Numbered from the stretch's first letter, positions 7,674 to 16,476 are shown. The stretch is 64,000 nucleotides of DNA from JBCDBD01 sp039184335 (GCA_039184335.1 JBCDBD010000001.1:161763-225762); one strand, 5' to 3'. Notes: generated from the sequence alone by a model not told the origin. Program-made: numbers and translations.

Positions 7674-8648
7674 CTACTTAGGATAAATTTGCAATACCTG
7701 CGCTTGCGCTTCTATGGCAGACCTAAACCCTGATTTTAATTGGGCCACCAATTCAGAAACCGGAAGGGTGTTCTCAATAGTGGTAACACCTTGGCCGGCT
7801 GACCATATTGTTTTCCAAGCTTTGGCCTCAGTGTCCAGTTCTTTTCCGAAATCGATTTTATGGTCTTTTTTCAAATCTTCCTCAGTAATACCGGCAGCTT
7901 TTAAGCTTGCTGCCAAAAAATTGGCATGTACCCCAGAAATGGCAGCGGTATAGGTCACATCACTGGCCCCGGCATCAATAATCATTTTTTTGTATTCTTC
8001 GGGGGCCTTGCTTTCATCAGCATTGATAAAGCGGGTGCCCATATAGGCGAGATCGGCACCCATCTGCAAGGCAGAAGCAATATCTCGCCCGTTGCTGATA
8101 CAACCTGATAAAATGACGGTCTTATCGAAGAATTTTTTGACCTCGGCCACTAAACTCATAGGGTTGATCGTTCCGGCATGGCCACCGGCACCCGCTGCGA
8201 CGAGAATCAGCCCATCTACACCAGCCTCTGCAGCTTTTTGGGCATGTCGTTTTTTAATGACATCGTGAAAGACCAGACCACCATAGCTATGAACGGCATT
8301 GACGACCTGACGTACCGCGCCCAGTGATGTAATGATCAAAGGAACCTGATGTTTGATACAGAGTTTCAAATCGGCCTCCAATCTGGGGTTGGTCGGATGT
8401 ACGATAAGATTGACCCCAAAAGGGGCAGCCTTTTTCCCGGTTTCCGTTTCAAATTCATCCAGTTCCCGTTTGATTTCAATAAGCCATTCTTCAAAACCTT
8501 CACTGCTACGCTGGTTGAGTGCAGGAAAAGTACCTACAATTCCTTGTTTACAACATTCAACCACCAATTTGGGTCCTGAAATCAAAAACATGGGTGCTGC
8601 GATAGCTGGTAGCGAGAGATCTGTTATAAAAGCTGCTTTTTGGCTCAT
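7674..8648 (-). CDS. Nitronate monooxygenase (2-nitropropane dioxygenase family)
   Basis: A 324-residue FMN-dependent TIM-barrel protein. It begins with LSLPAIAAPMFLISGP, the usual flavin-site start. The middle has GAGGHAG (the catalytic-base region) and the C-terminal half has VILSGCISNGRDIASAL followed by MGADLAYMGTRF, the FMN-phosphate-binding segment. By family it oxidises alkyl nitronates to carbonyl compounds and nitrite, protecting against propionate-3-nitronate and similar toxins. It lies upstream of the hydrolase gene on the same strand, 32 bp apart, so the two may be co-transcribed. Confidence 0.9.
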   Translation of the reverse strand: MSQKAAFITDLSLPAIAAPMFLISGPKLVVECCKQGIVGTFPALNQRSSEGFEEWLIEIKRELDEFETETGKKAAPFGVNLIVHPTNPRLEADLKLCIKHQVPLIITSLGAVRQVVNAVHSYGGLVFHDVIKKRHAQKAAEAGVDGLILVAAGAGGHAGTINPMSLVAEVKKFFDKTVILSGCISNGRDIASALQMGADLAYMGTRFINADESKAPEEYKKMIIDAGASDVTYTAAISGVHANFLAASLKAAGITEEDLKKDHKIDFGKELDTEAKAWKTIWSAGQGVTTIENTLPVSELVAQLKSGFRSAIEAQAQVLQIYPK

Positions 8649-8739
8649 AGTGATGTGATTAAAACTTGAAGATAAGATTATTGTGCTTGGTTTTTACGTG
8701 TAATCATCAAATCTATGTTATTTTTGGAAATTATTATGC

Positions 8740-9234
8740 ATGCATAACAAAAATGGAATGTTTTTAAAGGAGTTTGAGATTCGTTGGAGCGATTTGGATG
8801 CCAATCGCCATTTTGCCAATTCGGCCTACATCAATTTTATGAGCCATACCAGAATGGCTTATTTGGGGCAATTGGGGTTCAATCAGAAAACAATGGCTGA
8901 GCACAACATCGGCCCAGTAGTTTTCTACGAACATATGTCTTATTTTAAGGAAGTTTTTCCAGGAAAACCAGTTCGGGTTTCCTTAGCTTTTAAGGGAATG
9001 AGTAAAGATGGCATGTTTTTCGAGTTCCAGCATGATTTTTATGATGCGAATGGAAAGAACTTTGCCCGCTGTGAAATGATGGGCGCTTGGATCAACCTTA
9101 AAGAGCGTCAATTGACCGCATTGCCACAGGTGTTTTTGGATGCCTTCGACGAGATGGAAAAAACACCAGATTTTAAACTGTTGACCAAAGAGGATACTCG
9201 AAAATTTGCTAAGATACCTAAGGACTTGGCTTAG
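8740..9234 (+). CDS. Acyl-CoA thioesterase (4HBT hotdog family)
   Basis: A 164-residue single hotdog-domain protein. The 4HBT signature is FEIRWSDLDANRHFANSAYINFM, with Asp in SDLDANRH at the catalytic position. The strand FYEHMSYFKEVFPGKPVRVSL and the ending GAWINLKERQLTALP also match FadM/YbgC-like thioesterases. It would cleave acyl-CoA to free acid and CoA in the cytosol. The start could be Met1 (8740) or Met7 (8758); a TATTTTTG -7-like element at 8719-8726 favours the second because transcription would begin close to 8733. The 3' end overlaps the convergent permease gene by 17 bp. Confidence 0.85.
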   Translation: MHNKNGMFLKEFEIRWSDLDANRHFANSAYINFMSHTRMAYLGQLGFNQKTMAEHNIGPVVFYEHMSYFKEVFPGKPVRVSLAFKGMSKDGMFFEFQHDFYDANGKNFARCEMMGAWINLKERQLTALPQVFLDAFDEMEKTPDFKLLTKEDTRKFAKIPKDLA

Positions 9235-10111
9235 GTTTTTTACTTGCCAAATAAACGCCCAAAAGCACCAACCCAGCAGCAGCCAGTTTCACAAAGGTCA
9301 ATTGGTCTTTACCAGAGGCCATGGCGAACACGATACCAAATAAGGGTTGTACATAGATAAATGCCCCTATGGTGCTGGCCTTTAATTCAGTCATGGCAAA
9401 AATGTTGAAGAGGTAGGTCATGAACGTGGTGCCGATAATGACAAAGGCGATGACACCATAGGCCCATAATGGCATCGTTGCCCATTGAATCTCCATGAAT
9501 TCAGAAAAAGTAATCGGAAAATTAATGACAACCGCTATCGTAAAAAGCCAACGCATCAATGTAAAAGGATGGTATTTTTCAACCAATTTTTTTGCCACGA
9601 TCAAATAGGCCCCATATGAAGTGGCATTGAGGATGAAAAGTGCATTTCCTAAGGGAATATTGGGGGCATCGTTACGTATTTCTGCTCCGAACAGTACCAA
9701 AGCAACAGCACCTATGAACCCCAAAGCGATACCGGCACCCTTGTTAAAGGTGATGTGTTCCCTTAAAAAGAAGGCCGATAGCATGACAACGATAATTGGA
9801 CTGATGGTGACCAAAACGGCACTATTGATGGGTGTCGATAGCTGAAGCCCCTTAAAAAAGGCCAGCATATTGATGACCATACCCAGCAATGCGCAGACCA
9901 ATATCCGGGGCCAATCTTTTTTTTGAACGTGTTCTTTGGGTCCGAAAAGTGAAATGCCCCAAAATAAGATGGCCGCACCGACAACCCTCAGAAAAATAAA
10001 CCCAAAGGGTTTTACATAAATGGGCATGACGCCTTTGGCGATGGTATGGTTGATACCATAAATGGTCGTTGCACCTATGGCCGCCAATAGCGCCCATGTT
10101 CGTTTGTTCAT
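9218..10111 (-). CDS. EamA/DMT-family transporter
   Basis: A 297-residue inner-membrane protein with about ten hydrophobic segments arranged as two EamA repeats (the first begins ALLAAIGATTIYGINHTIAK, the second ALFILNATSYGAYLIVAKKL). It ends with the charged tail ASKKPKPSP. DMT permeases move metabolites, amino acids or nucleotide derivatives out of or into the cell; the substrate cannot be inferred. Its start overlaps the upstream ArsC-like gene by 4 bp (ATGA), so the two form an operon. Confidence 0.88.
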   Translation of the reverse strand: MNKRTWALLAAIGATTIYGINHTIAKGVMPIYVKPFGFIFLRVVGAAILFWGISLFGPKEHVQKKDWPRILVCALLGMVINMLAFFKGLQLSTPINSAVLVTISPIIVVMLSAFFLREHITFNKGAGIALGFIGAVALVLFGAEIRNDAPNIPLGNALFILNATSYGAYLIVAKKLVEKYHPFTLMRWLFTIAVVINFPITFSEFMEIQWATMPLWAYGVIAFVIIGTTFMTYLFNIFAMTELKASTIGAFIYVQPLFGIVFAMASGKDQLTFVKLAAAGLVLLGVYLASKKPKPSP

Positions 10112-10461
10112 GAATGTAAGACCGCTTTGGCGCCCTCGACGGCCTTTTTTGCATTGCCGATAAAGATTTGGTCATCGACAAGTACCACAGGGCGTTTTAA
10201 AAAAGTGTAGTGTTCCAAGATCAAATCACGATAATCCTGTTCAGATAGTTCTTTTTCATGTAACCCTCTTTGACGGAACAACATGGCCCTTTTACTGAAC
10301 AATGAGACATAATCTCCGGCTAGGCCTTTCATTTCTTGAAGTTCTTCTTCTGAAACACCCTTTGATTTGATTTCCCTAAGAACAACACCATCTAAGGGTT
10401 CCAGTTCTTTTAATATTTTTTGACAGGTTTTGCAGGTTTCGAGATGGTATATTTTTTTCAT
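10108..10461 (-). CDS. ArsC/Spx-family thioredoxin-fold protein
   Basis: A 117-residue protein with the N-terminal redox motif TCKTCQK (Cys10, Cys13), a thioredoxin-like fold and the C-terminal RPVVLVDDQIFIGNAKKAVE that matches the 'RP.i..g....iG' end of ArsC/YffB/Spx proteins. The CxxC form is that of Spx-like or ArsC-like reductases of Bacteroidota; true arsenate reductases of this fold usually use one N-terminal Cys with three Arg. An arsenate role is therefore unproven, and the coupled DMT permease is not a known arsenite pump. Confidence 0.8.
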   Translation of the reverse strand: MKKIYHLETCKTCQKILKELEPLDGVVLREIKSKGVSEEELQEMKGLAGDYVSLFSKRAMLFRQRGLHEKELSEQDYRDLILEHYTFLKRPVVLVDDQIFIGNAKKAVEGAKAVLHS

Positions 10462-10528
10462 GTCTGTGATACATTTATTTAAGGTGCAAAGAAACTCATT
10501 TTCATTTGAAATAGAACTGGGCCGACGA

Positions 10529-11224
10529 TTAACTTAAGGCAAATTCAACCGCCTTTTGGGCATGTAACTTTGTAGTGTTGAAAGCCTGTACGGGTATCTC
10601 GGTTTCTGGAATCAGGATGGGAAGCTCCGTACAGCCCAAAATGATACCTTCGACACCTTGCTGCCCTATCAGTTCTTGTATCATACGCAAACATGCCAAT
10701 TTTGAATTCTTGGTGAAGGAGCCCTTGACCAGCTCATTATAGATGATATGTTGCAATTGTTGCCTATCGTCTGCTTTTGGCACTACAACATCCAGGCCAT
10801 ACTTTTCTCTCAAGGTTTTGGTATAGAAATCCCGCTCCATGGTAAAAGACGTACCCAATAATCCTACTTTTTTTAGCTTCTTGTGTGCAATGGCATTGCC
10901 CGTGGCATCTGCAATGTGCAAAAAGGGAACTTGGATACTGGCCGTAATGGCATCGCTGACCAAATGAATGGTATTCGTGCAGAGTATGATGACATCAGCA
11001 CCTGCCTGTTCAAGTTTTTTAGCATGCTGCCCCATGGTTTTGCCTATATTTTTCCAGTTATCGTCTAAAGAGTCTTTTTCGATTTCTGCAAAATCAACAG
11101 AGCTCATCAAGATTTTGGCAGAATGTGAACCTCCCTTTTGGTTGTTGACCATGGTGTTCAGATATTCGTAGTACACTTTAGTCGATTCCCAGCTCATGCC
11201 ACCTATTAATCCGATTGTTTTCAT
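10529..11224 (-). CDS. Aspartate/glutamate racemase family protein
   Basis: A 231-residue cofactor-independent racemase. I place the start at ATG 11224 (MKTIGLIGGMSWEST), because the family begins exactly there; the 37 upstream in-frame residues are not family-like. The two catalytic cysteines are Cys82 in ILCTNTIH and Cys198 in ILGCTELPIL, about 116 residues apart as in RacX/YgeA. The enzyme would interconvert L- and D-amino acids (Asp, Glu or a broad range) by a two-thiol mechanism, supplying D-amino acids for the wall or signalling. Confidence 0.88.
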   Translation of the reverse strand: MKTIGLIGGMSWESTKVYYEYLNTMVNNQKGGSHSAKILMSSVDFAEIEKDSLDDNWKNIGKTMGQHAKKLEQAGADVIILCTNTIHLVSDAITASIQVPFLHIADATGNAIAHKKLKKVGLLGTSFTMERDFYTKTLREKYGLDVVVPKADDRQQLQHIIYNELVKGSFTKNSKLACLRMIQELIGQQGVEGIILGCTELPILIPETEIPVQAFNTTKLHAQKAVEFALS

Positions 11225-11399
11225 GATGTGGTCATTTGGTTTTGGAAAGATATTCGGCACCGCAGATTTTTTGTTGCCAGAGCCATAGTAAAAAAGATTT
11301 CCAAGCACTTTTTGGTGTTCTTTGGTTTTGGGCATTGTTAGCTGTAAACACGGCTTTCATTTTTAGATTTCGCTATTTATCGATATAAATTCAAAAAAT

Positions 11400-11717
11400 T
11401 TAGAGTGCATTACCGAGCTGTTCGGCATATGCCCTTATTGCTTTTTCGTTTCTTTTATAGTATGTCCATTTGCCATGCCTGGTCGGAATGACCAGATTTA
11501 CCTGCTGCATCGAATTTAAATAGGTTGATATGGTTGATTGGGACAATCCCGCCTTGTCTTGAATGAATCCAACACAAACGCCATCGTCAAAATGGTCAAT
11601 CTCTTGGTGTGGCGGAAAGTTGGCCTCAGGATCTTTTAGCCATCCTAAGATATCTACCCTGGTCTGGTTTGATAAAACTTTACTAATTTCAACGATATTC
11701 ACACAGTAAAGATACAT
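11400..11717 (-). CDS. ArsR-family winged-helix transcriptional regulator
   Basis: A 105-residue winged-helix protein. The N-terminus (EISKVLSNQTRVDILGWLKD) is helix 1-2 of ArsR proteins, GFIQDKAGLSQSTISTYLNSM is the recognition helix region (about 52-72), and NLVIPTRHGKWTYYKRNEKAI is the wing. I see no ELCVCDL-type metal site; the Cys residues (Cys5, Cys48) are not in that motif, so it may sense something other than metal. It is divergent from a DinB-like gene, with a 24-bp imperfect palindrome in the gap, which suggests control of both genes. Confidence 0.85.
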   Translation of the reverse strand: MYLYCVNIVEISKVLSNQTRVDILGWLKDPEANFPPHQEIDHFDDGVCVGFIQDKAGLSQSTISTYLNSMQQVNLVIPTRHGKWTYYKRNEKAIRAYAEQLGNAL

Positions 11718-11726
11718 AAAACATTT

Positions 11727-11750
11727 ACATATCTAGAAATTTAGATATGT
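11727..11750. promoter_or_regulatory. Palindromic operator between the arsR-like and dinB-like genes
   Basis: Arms ACATATCTA (11727-11735) and TAGATATGT (11742-11750) form a perfect 9-bp inverted repeat with a 6-bp centre. It starts 10 bp before the ArsR start and ends 20 bp before the DinB-like start, so one bound ArsR dimer could block both promoters. Confidence 0.6.
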
Positions 11751-11770
11751 TTTAACAAAAAATAGTTTTT

Positions 11771-12226
11771 TTGGAAAATTTATTCACGATCACAAGGCAG
11801 AACCGGAAGATTTTACATCGCTACCTACAACAGCTTTCAAAAGAAGAATTGATTAAAATTCCGGTTGGGTTCAACAATAACATTTGGTGGAACATTGCCC
11901 ATGTAGTGGTCACCCAACAGCGTTTGGTCTATGGGCTGAGTGGCATGGAAATGCATGTTTCCCAAACTTTGGACGAAAAATACAGGAAGGGTACTTTTCC
12001 AACAGGTGATTTGGTGGATGAGGAGTATGAAGGCATTACCAAGTTGCTGTTCTCAGCCATTGAAAAAACCGAGGTAGATTACCATAATGGGGTATTTACT
12101 TCTTTTGACGCATACATGACCTCTCCCAAAGTTCCCCTAAATAGTGTCGAGGATGCGATTGCGTTTAATGTATTTCATGAGGGGCTGCACTTAGGGGCTA
12201 TTCTGGCCTTGCAGAAAGCCATATAG
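11771..12226 (+). CDS. DinB-family (four-helix bundle) protein
   Basis: A 151-residue DinB-like helical bundle. Metal-ligand candidates sit at the usual places: His in WWNIAHVV (near 44) and the HEGLHLG motif (two His near 140-144). The Trp-rich FNNNIWWN before the first His is typical. Members are metal-dependent and some act as thiol-S-transferases (for example bacillithiol-linked), but most are of unknown function. The only possible start is TTG 11771, since an in-frame stop lies at 11753. It is divergent from the ArsR-like regulator across a shared palindrome, so it is probably repressed by it and induced by an unknown signal. Confidence 0.8.
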   Translation: MENLFTITRQNRKILHRYLQQLSKEELIKIPVGFNNNIWWNIAHVVVTQQRLVYGLSGMEMHVSQTLDEKYRKGTFPTGDLVDEEYEGITKLLFSAIEKTEVDYHNGVFTSFDAYMTSPKVPLNSVEDAIAFNVFHEGLHLGAILALQKAI

Positions 12227-12231
12227 CGACA

Positions 12232-12978
12232 CTAATTTTGCACTTTTCTTTTGAGAAACGTGTTGGCTTCGGCATAGGGTAGTGTGAGCTGTATCGGTCC
12301 GTCGGCGTATGATGCTATTTCATATTGGTTATAGAGCAATGCTATTCCCTGTTCTGAATAGCCCATGTTTTCTGGTAAATGAAAGGTGTCGTTTCCAAAC
12401 ATAAATCCTGTGGCATTGATGTTGACGTCTTTAGGAATGTTCTCTTGTTCCCTGAATTTGGCTTCGACGAATTGTTTGAACACTATTTCATCTTCAAATA
12501 GTTCTGAATTCTCCAGTTCGTTCCCCTTTTGCTTGTCGAAATTCAATAGGGTAGTAGCCCCATAACCATGTGCACCTCCGGTAAATAGAAAGGTATGCAG
12601 TGCAATGGAGACCAAATTTTCGTTTTCAAATACCACACTCCCATTGAGTTTGGCTTCCCAATTGGCAGTATCATCGGGAAACTTGTTTCTGATTTCTTGG
12701 TAACTATTCGAAAAAGAGGAAATAGCGGTTTCTATTGTATTTTTTTCGATGGAATGATCAAATGATAAGAATGCGATGACCTCTTCTTCCAAAGCCCGAT
12801 TGATGGTATTTGCAATTTTGGTCCCGTTTAACGCTTTGGGCAAGGAAATTTGCACGTTTGGGCAATCAGCACAGGTAGTACCATTGGTAATTTTGACAGG
12901 TTCAAAAGTAAGTTTGCTGGCGTCAGTACAACCAAGTAAGACCATAAAAAAACAAAGATTACCTATCCATTTTTTCAT
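12232..12978 (-). CDS. DUF3298/DUF4163 (RsiV-like) lipoprotein
   Basis: A 248-residue lipoprotein with lipobox LGC (Cys17). The first part (ISLPKALNGTKIANTINRALEE) is the DUF4163-like region. The segment TFLFTGGAHGYGATTLLNFD is the hallmark of the DUF3298 domain also found in the RsiV anti-sigma factor, where it binds lysozyme. RsiV itself has a cytosolic anti-sigma part and a membrane helix; here there is only the lipid anchor, so the protein is an envelope binding protein, not a proven anti-sigma factor. It is convergent with the DinB-like gene, 5 bp apart. Confidence 0.82.
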   Translation of the reverse strand: MKKWIGNLCFFMVLLGCTDASKLTFEPVKITNGTTCADCPNVQISLPKALNGTKIANTINRALEEEVIAFLSFDHSIEKNTIETAISSFSNSYQEIRNKFPDDTANWEAKLNGSVVFENENLVSIALHTFLFTGGAHGYGATTLLNFDKQKGNELENSELFEDEIVFKQFVEAKFREQENIPKDVNINATGFMFGNDTFHLPENMGYSEQGIALLYNQYEIASYADGPIQLTLPYAEANTFLKRKVQN

Positions 12979-13014
12979 TTTGGGGCAGTTTTGGTTTTCA
13001 AAAATAATATTTCA

Positions 13015-13045
13015 TTGAATACTCCGAAACTTAGCAATACCTTTG
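13015..13045 (+). promoter_or_regulatory. Flavobacterial-type promoter of the cystathionine gamma-synthase gene
   Basis: TTG at 13015-13017 and TACCTTTG at 13038-13045 fit the Bacteroidota -33/-7 consensus (TTG, 17-23 bp, TAnnTTTG) with a 20-bp spacer. The ATG at 13064 follows 18 bp after the -7 box, which supports that start over the TTG at 13043 inside the promoter. Confidence 0.6.
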
Positions 13046-13063
13046 TACGAACATACATATAGC

Positions 13064-14218
13064 ATGAGCACTAAAGCATTAAAATTTAACAGCAAAACCA
13101 TACATGGGGGCCAAATGCCCGATAAGGCATACGGATCCGTGATGCCTCCTATTTATCAGACCTCGACTTACGCACAGCATACCCCGGGAGGGCACAAAGG
13201 CTATGAATATTCAAGAAGTGGAAATCCCACTAGGACTGCGCTTGAGAATGCGCTGGCCAGTATCGAAAACGGGGCTTACGGCTTGGCGTTTGCAAGCGGA
13301 TTAGCTGCTATCGATGCCGTAATCAAATTGTTGAATCCAGGAGATGAAGTGATTTCTACCAATGATCTTTACGGGGGTAGTTACCGCCTTTTTCGACAGG
13401 TATTCGAGAAGTTTGGTATTCGATTCCATTTTATAGGTATGCAAGACATGGCAACCCTTGAATCATATGTCAATTCAAATACCAAGTTGATATGGGTAGA
13501 GACACCGACCAATCCAATGATGAATGTCATCGATATCAAAGCGGTCTCGGCTTTGGCAAAAAAACATGACTTATTATTGGCTGTGGACAATACCTTTGCG
13601 ACCCCCTATCTTCAAAGGCCTTTAGACCTAGGTGCTGATATTGTGATGCATTCGGCCACAAAGTATTTGGGCGGACATAGTGATATTGTGGTTGGGGCTT
13701 TGGTGGTAAAGGACAAAGAACTGGCTGACAAACTTTATTTTCTGCAAAATGCAAGTGGAGCGGTCTGTGGTCCGATGGACAGTTTTTTGACCTTACGTGG
13801 CATCAAAACACTTCATGTACGTATGCAGCGGCATTCTGAAAACGGAAAGGCGATTGCCGAACACTTGAAAGAAAACCCAAAAATTGAAAAGGTGTACTGG
13901 CCCGGTTTTGAAGACCATCCGAACCATGAAATTGCAAAGAACCAAATGAACAACTTTGGGGGTATGATTTCATTTATACCTAAAGGGAGTAGTTTTCAAG
14001 ACGCGGTAGACATTGTTGAAAAATTAAGGGTGTTCACTTTGGCCGAGTCTTTGGGTGGGGTCGAAAGCTTGGCAGGGCATCCAGCGAGTATGACCCATGC
14101 GAGTATTCCCAAAGAAGAGCGTGAAAAAAGCGGCGTCGTGGATGCACTCATCCGATTGAGTGTGGGTATTGAGGACATTGCTGATTTGATTGCAGATTTG
14201 GAACAGGCAATCGGATAG
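13064..14218 (+). CDS. metB: Cystathionine gamma-synthase / trans-sulfuration PLP enzyme
   Basis: A 384-residue protein of the Cys/Met-metabolism PLP family. The signature SATKYLGGHSD carries the PLP lysine, Lys200. Other conserved parts are YEYSRSGNPTR (48-58, a phosphate-binding Tyr/Arg), FASGLAA (77-83), ETPTNP (146-151) and SLGGVESLAGHPASMTHA near the C-terminus. It would join O-acyl-homoserine with cysteine (MetB) or cleave cystathionine (MetC/gamma-lyase); the sequence alone does not separate these. Start chosen at ATG 13064 because a TAnnTTTG promoter covers the upstream alternative. The gene is monocistronic. Confidence 0.9.
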   Translation: MSTKALKFNSKTIHGGQMPDKAYGSVMPPIYQTSTYAQHTPGGHKGYEYSRSGNPTRTALENALASIENGAYGLAFASGLAAIDAVIKLLNPGDEVISTNDLYGGSYRLFRQVFEKFGIRFHFIGMQDMATLESYVNSNTKLIWVETPTNPMMNVIDIKAVSALAKKHDLLLAVDNTFATPYLQRPLDLGADIVMHSATKYLGGHSDIVVGALVVKDKELADKLYFLQNASGAVCGPMDSFLTLRGIKTLHVRMQRHSENGKAIAEHLKENPKIEKVYWPGFEDHPNHEIAKNQMNNFGGMISFIPKGSSFQDAVDIVEKLRVFTLAESLGGVESLAGHPASMTHASIPKEEREKSGVVDALIRLSVGIEDIADLIADLEQAIG

Positions 14219-14248
14219 TTATTTTGCAAAATTTCTAAAAAACAAGCA

Positions 14249-14276
14249 TTTGAATTATGCAAATATCATAATTTTG
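14249..14276 (+). promoter_or_regulatory. Promoter of gdhA
   Basis: TTTG at 14249-14252 and TAATTTTG at 14269-14276, spacer 16 bp, match the flavobacterial -33/-7 pattern. The gdhA ATG is 51 bp downstream. Confidence 0.5.
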
Positions 14277-14327
14277 CCCCCAAATTCTTAATTCATTAAA
14301 AAACAACCTTATAAACACCCTGTTTTT

Positions 14328-15671
14328 ATGGAAGCAAAAATCAAAGCATTTATGGATGAGGTGAGGTCTAGAAACGGACATGAGCCAGAATTCATTCAAG
14401 CGGTGCAAGAAGTGGCCGAAACCGTCATTCCATATATCGTGAAAAATGATATTTACCATGGCAAGAATATCTTATTACGTATGGTTGAGCCTGAACGTTT
14501 GTTGTCATTTCGTGTGGCATGGGTTGATGACGAAGGTGAAATACATGTCAATCGAGGCTATCGTATTCAAATGAACTCGGCCATTGGTCCCTACAAAGGG
14601 GGGCTTCGGTTTCACCCTACCGTAAATGCGAGTGTCTTAAAGTTTTTGGCATTTGAGCAAGTATTTAAAAACAGTTTGACCACCTTGCCCATGGGCGGGG
14701 GAAAAGGCGGTTCTGATTTTGACCCAAAGGGGAAATCAGATGATGAGATCATGCGCTTTTGCCATGCCTTTATGACCGAATTATGCCGCCATATTGGACC
14801 GAATACCGATGTGCCCGCAGGAGATATTGGTGTTGGGGCACGCGAAATAGGCTTTCTTTTTGGAATGTATAAAAAAATCAGGAATGAGTTTACTGGGGTC
14901 TTGACAGGTAAAGGAATGTCTTGGGGAGGCTCTTTGATACGTCCTGAGGCGACAGGTTACGGTACTGTTTATTTTGCCGATAGTATGCTTAGAACAGCAA
15001 ATGAATCCTTTGAAGGTAAGCACGTTGTCATCTCTGGTTCTGGTAATGTGGCACAATATGCTGCTGAAAAAGTATTGCAATTGGGGGGCAAAGTATTGAC
15101 ACTCTCTGATTCAGGTGGCTATATCTATGATAAAGACGGTATCGATGCCGATAAGCTTGCCTATGTAATGGATTTGAAGAACAATCGTAGAGGGCGAATT
15201 TCTGAATATGCAACACAATATCCGACAGCAATATACCACAAAGGAAGAACGCCATGGGAGGTTGCTTGTGAAGTAGCCCTGCCATGTGCTACACAAAATG
15301 AGTTGCATGGTAATGATGCCAAGATGTTGATAAAAAATGGATGTATCTGTGTGGCTGAAGGAGCGAACATGCCCTCAACACCAGAGGCCATACATGCCTT
15401 TCATGAAGCGAAGATACTTTTCGCTCCCGGCAAGGCCTCCAATGCAGGTGGGGTAGCCACCTCTGGTCTTGAAATGTCACAGAATTCATTGCGTATTAGC
15501 TGGACCCGTGATGAGGTAGACGAACGGTTAAAGTCAATCATGGGCGATATTCATGATGCTTGTATAGCCTATGGCAAAGATGAAGACGGTTTCTGCAACT
15601 ACGTAAAAGGGGCGAACATTGCCGGTTTTGTCAAAGTGGCTGATGCTATGTTGGCCCAAGGGGTTATTTGA
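14328..15671 (+). CDS. gdhA: NADP-type glutamate dehydrogenase
   Basis: A 447-residue hexameric-type glutamate dehydrogenase, the normal length of the small GDH50 class. Visible are the substrate motif YKGGLRFHP (89-97), the catalytic PMGGGKGGSDFDPKGK (121-136; Lys126), DVPAGDIGVGAREIGF, and the Rossmann-type nucleotide site VVISGSGNVAQYAAEK. The C-terminal SNAGGVATSGLEMSQNS is also conserved. It makes glutamate from 2-oxoglutarate, ammonium and NAD(P)H, the main ammonium-assimilation step in many Bacteroidota. A promoter precedes it and a terminator follows, so it is a single-gene unit. Confidence 0.96.
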   Translation: MEAKIKAFMDEVRSRNGHEPEFIQAVQEVAETVIPYIVKNDIYHGKNILLRMVEPERLLSFRVAWVDDEGEIHVNRGYRIQMNSAIGPYKGGLRFHPTVNASVLKFLAFEQVFKNSLTTLPMGGGKGGSDFDPKGKSDDEIMRFCHAFMTELCRHIGPNTDVPAGDIGVGAREIGFLFGMYKKIRNEFTGVLTGKGMSWGGSLIRPEATGYGTVYFADSMLRTANESFEGKHVVISGSGNVAQYAAEKVLQLGGKVLTLSDSGGYIYDKDGIDADKLAYVMDLKNNRRGRISEYATQYPTAIYHKGRTPWEVACEVALPCATQNELHGNDAKMLIKNGCICVAEGANMPSTPEAIHAFHEAKILFAPGKASNAGGVATSGLEMSQNSLRISWTRDEVDERLKSIMGDIHDACIAYGKDEDGFCNYVKGANIAGFVKVADAMLAQGVI

Positions 15672-15695
15672 TGTACGCCATACAATTTTGCTAGC

Positions 15696-15723
15696 ACCCG
15701 TAACTACATGTTGCGGGTTTTTT
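15696..15723 (+). terminator. Rho-independent terminator after gdhA
   Basis: ACCCGTAAC (15696-15704) pairs with GTTGCGGGT (15710-15718, one G-U pair) across a 5-nt loop and is followed by a run of six T. It lies 24 bp after the gdhA stop and before the recO start. Confidence 0.75.
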
Positions 15724-15756
15724 GATTTTCTATCTTTGGTTGATATTCTGGATCAA

Positions 15757-16476
15757 ATGCCAATTACCACGAAAGCCATTGTAATCTCATCCCTAAAATA
15801 CGGTGACACCAGTCTTATTGTTCGGGCATTTACAGAATCAGATGGTCTAAAAAGCTATTTGTTGAAGGGGGTGCTTTCTTCAAAGCGGGGAAAGTTGAAA
15901 GCGGCCTACTTTTTACCGTTGACACATTTGCAATTGGTGGCCAACCATAAAAACAAAGGCACGTTGGAAAGTATTAGGGAGGCTAGGGTGCTTTATCCCT
16001 ACAAAACCTTGCACACTGATATTGTCAAGAATAGCCTTGTCTTGTTCTTGTCTGAACTTTTGGGCAGTTGTATACAGGAACAAGAGCAAGACCAGGGTCT
16101 TTTCAATTATTTGGAATACGCCCTGCTTTGGCTAGACCAAAACGACCATGTCACGAACTTTCATCTCTTGTTCTTAATAAACCTTTCGAAGTATTTGGGG
16201 TTTTATCCAGATGTCCTGAATGGCCATGCACCATATTTTGATTTGTTGGAAGGGGAATTTACCTTTTCCCCCACGTTAAACCCCGTTCTTGAAAAACAGG
16301 TGCTCAAAAATTTCAAACAGATTTTGGGCATAAATTTTGATGCACTACCAACAGTAAAAATGACCAAGGCTGAACGGAGTGAGTTATTGAAAAAGGTTAT
16401 TCTGTATTTTGAGCTACATTTGCACGGATTCAGAAAACCCAAGTCGTTGGCTGTGTTAAAAGCTGTTTTTGACTGA
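15757..16476 (+). CDS. recO: DNA repair protein RecO
   Basis: A 239-residue RecO. The start at ATG 15757 (MPITTKAIVISSLKYGDTSLIV) gives the family N-terminal OB-fold; the open frame reaches upstream through the gdhA terminator but is not RecO-like there. KSYLLKGVLSSKRGKLKAAYFLPLTHLQL is the OB core, and the helical C-terminal part (LFLSELLGSCIQEQEQDQ, FPDV-like YPDVLNGH) follows. The four zinc cysteines of some RecO proteins are absent, as is usual in Bacteroidota. RecO anneals SSB-coated strands and helps load RecA with RecR/RecF. The TonB receptor start follows directly after its stop. Confidence 0.9.
   Translation: MPITTKAIVISSLKYGDTSLIVRAFTESDGLKSYLLKGVLSSKRGKLKAAYFLPLTHLQLVANHKNKGTLESIREARVLYPYKTLHTDIVKNSLVLFLSELLGSCIQEQEQDQGLFNYLEYALLWLDQNDHVTNFHLLFLINLSKYLGFYPDVLNGHAPYFDLLEGEFTFSPTLNPVLEKQVLKNFKQILGINFDALPTVKMTKAERSELLKKVILYFELHLHGFRKPKSLAVLKAVFD

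Noticed and set aside
13043..13063. Upstream TTG start for the cystathionine gamma-synthase gene
   Set aside because: It overlaps the -7 box of the promoter (13038-13045), so transcription would start downstream of it.
15619..15756. N-terminal extension of recO into gdhA
   Set aside because: The extension is read through the gdhA end and its terminator; RecO family proteins begin at the ATG at 15757.
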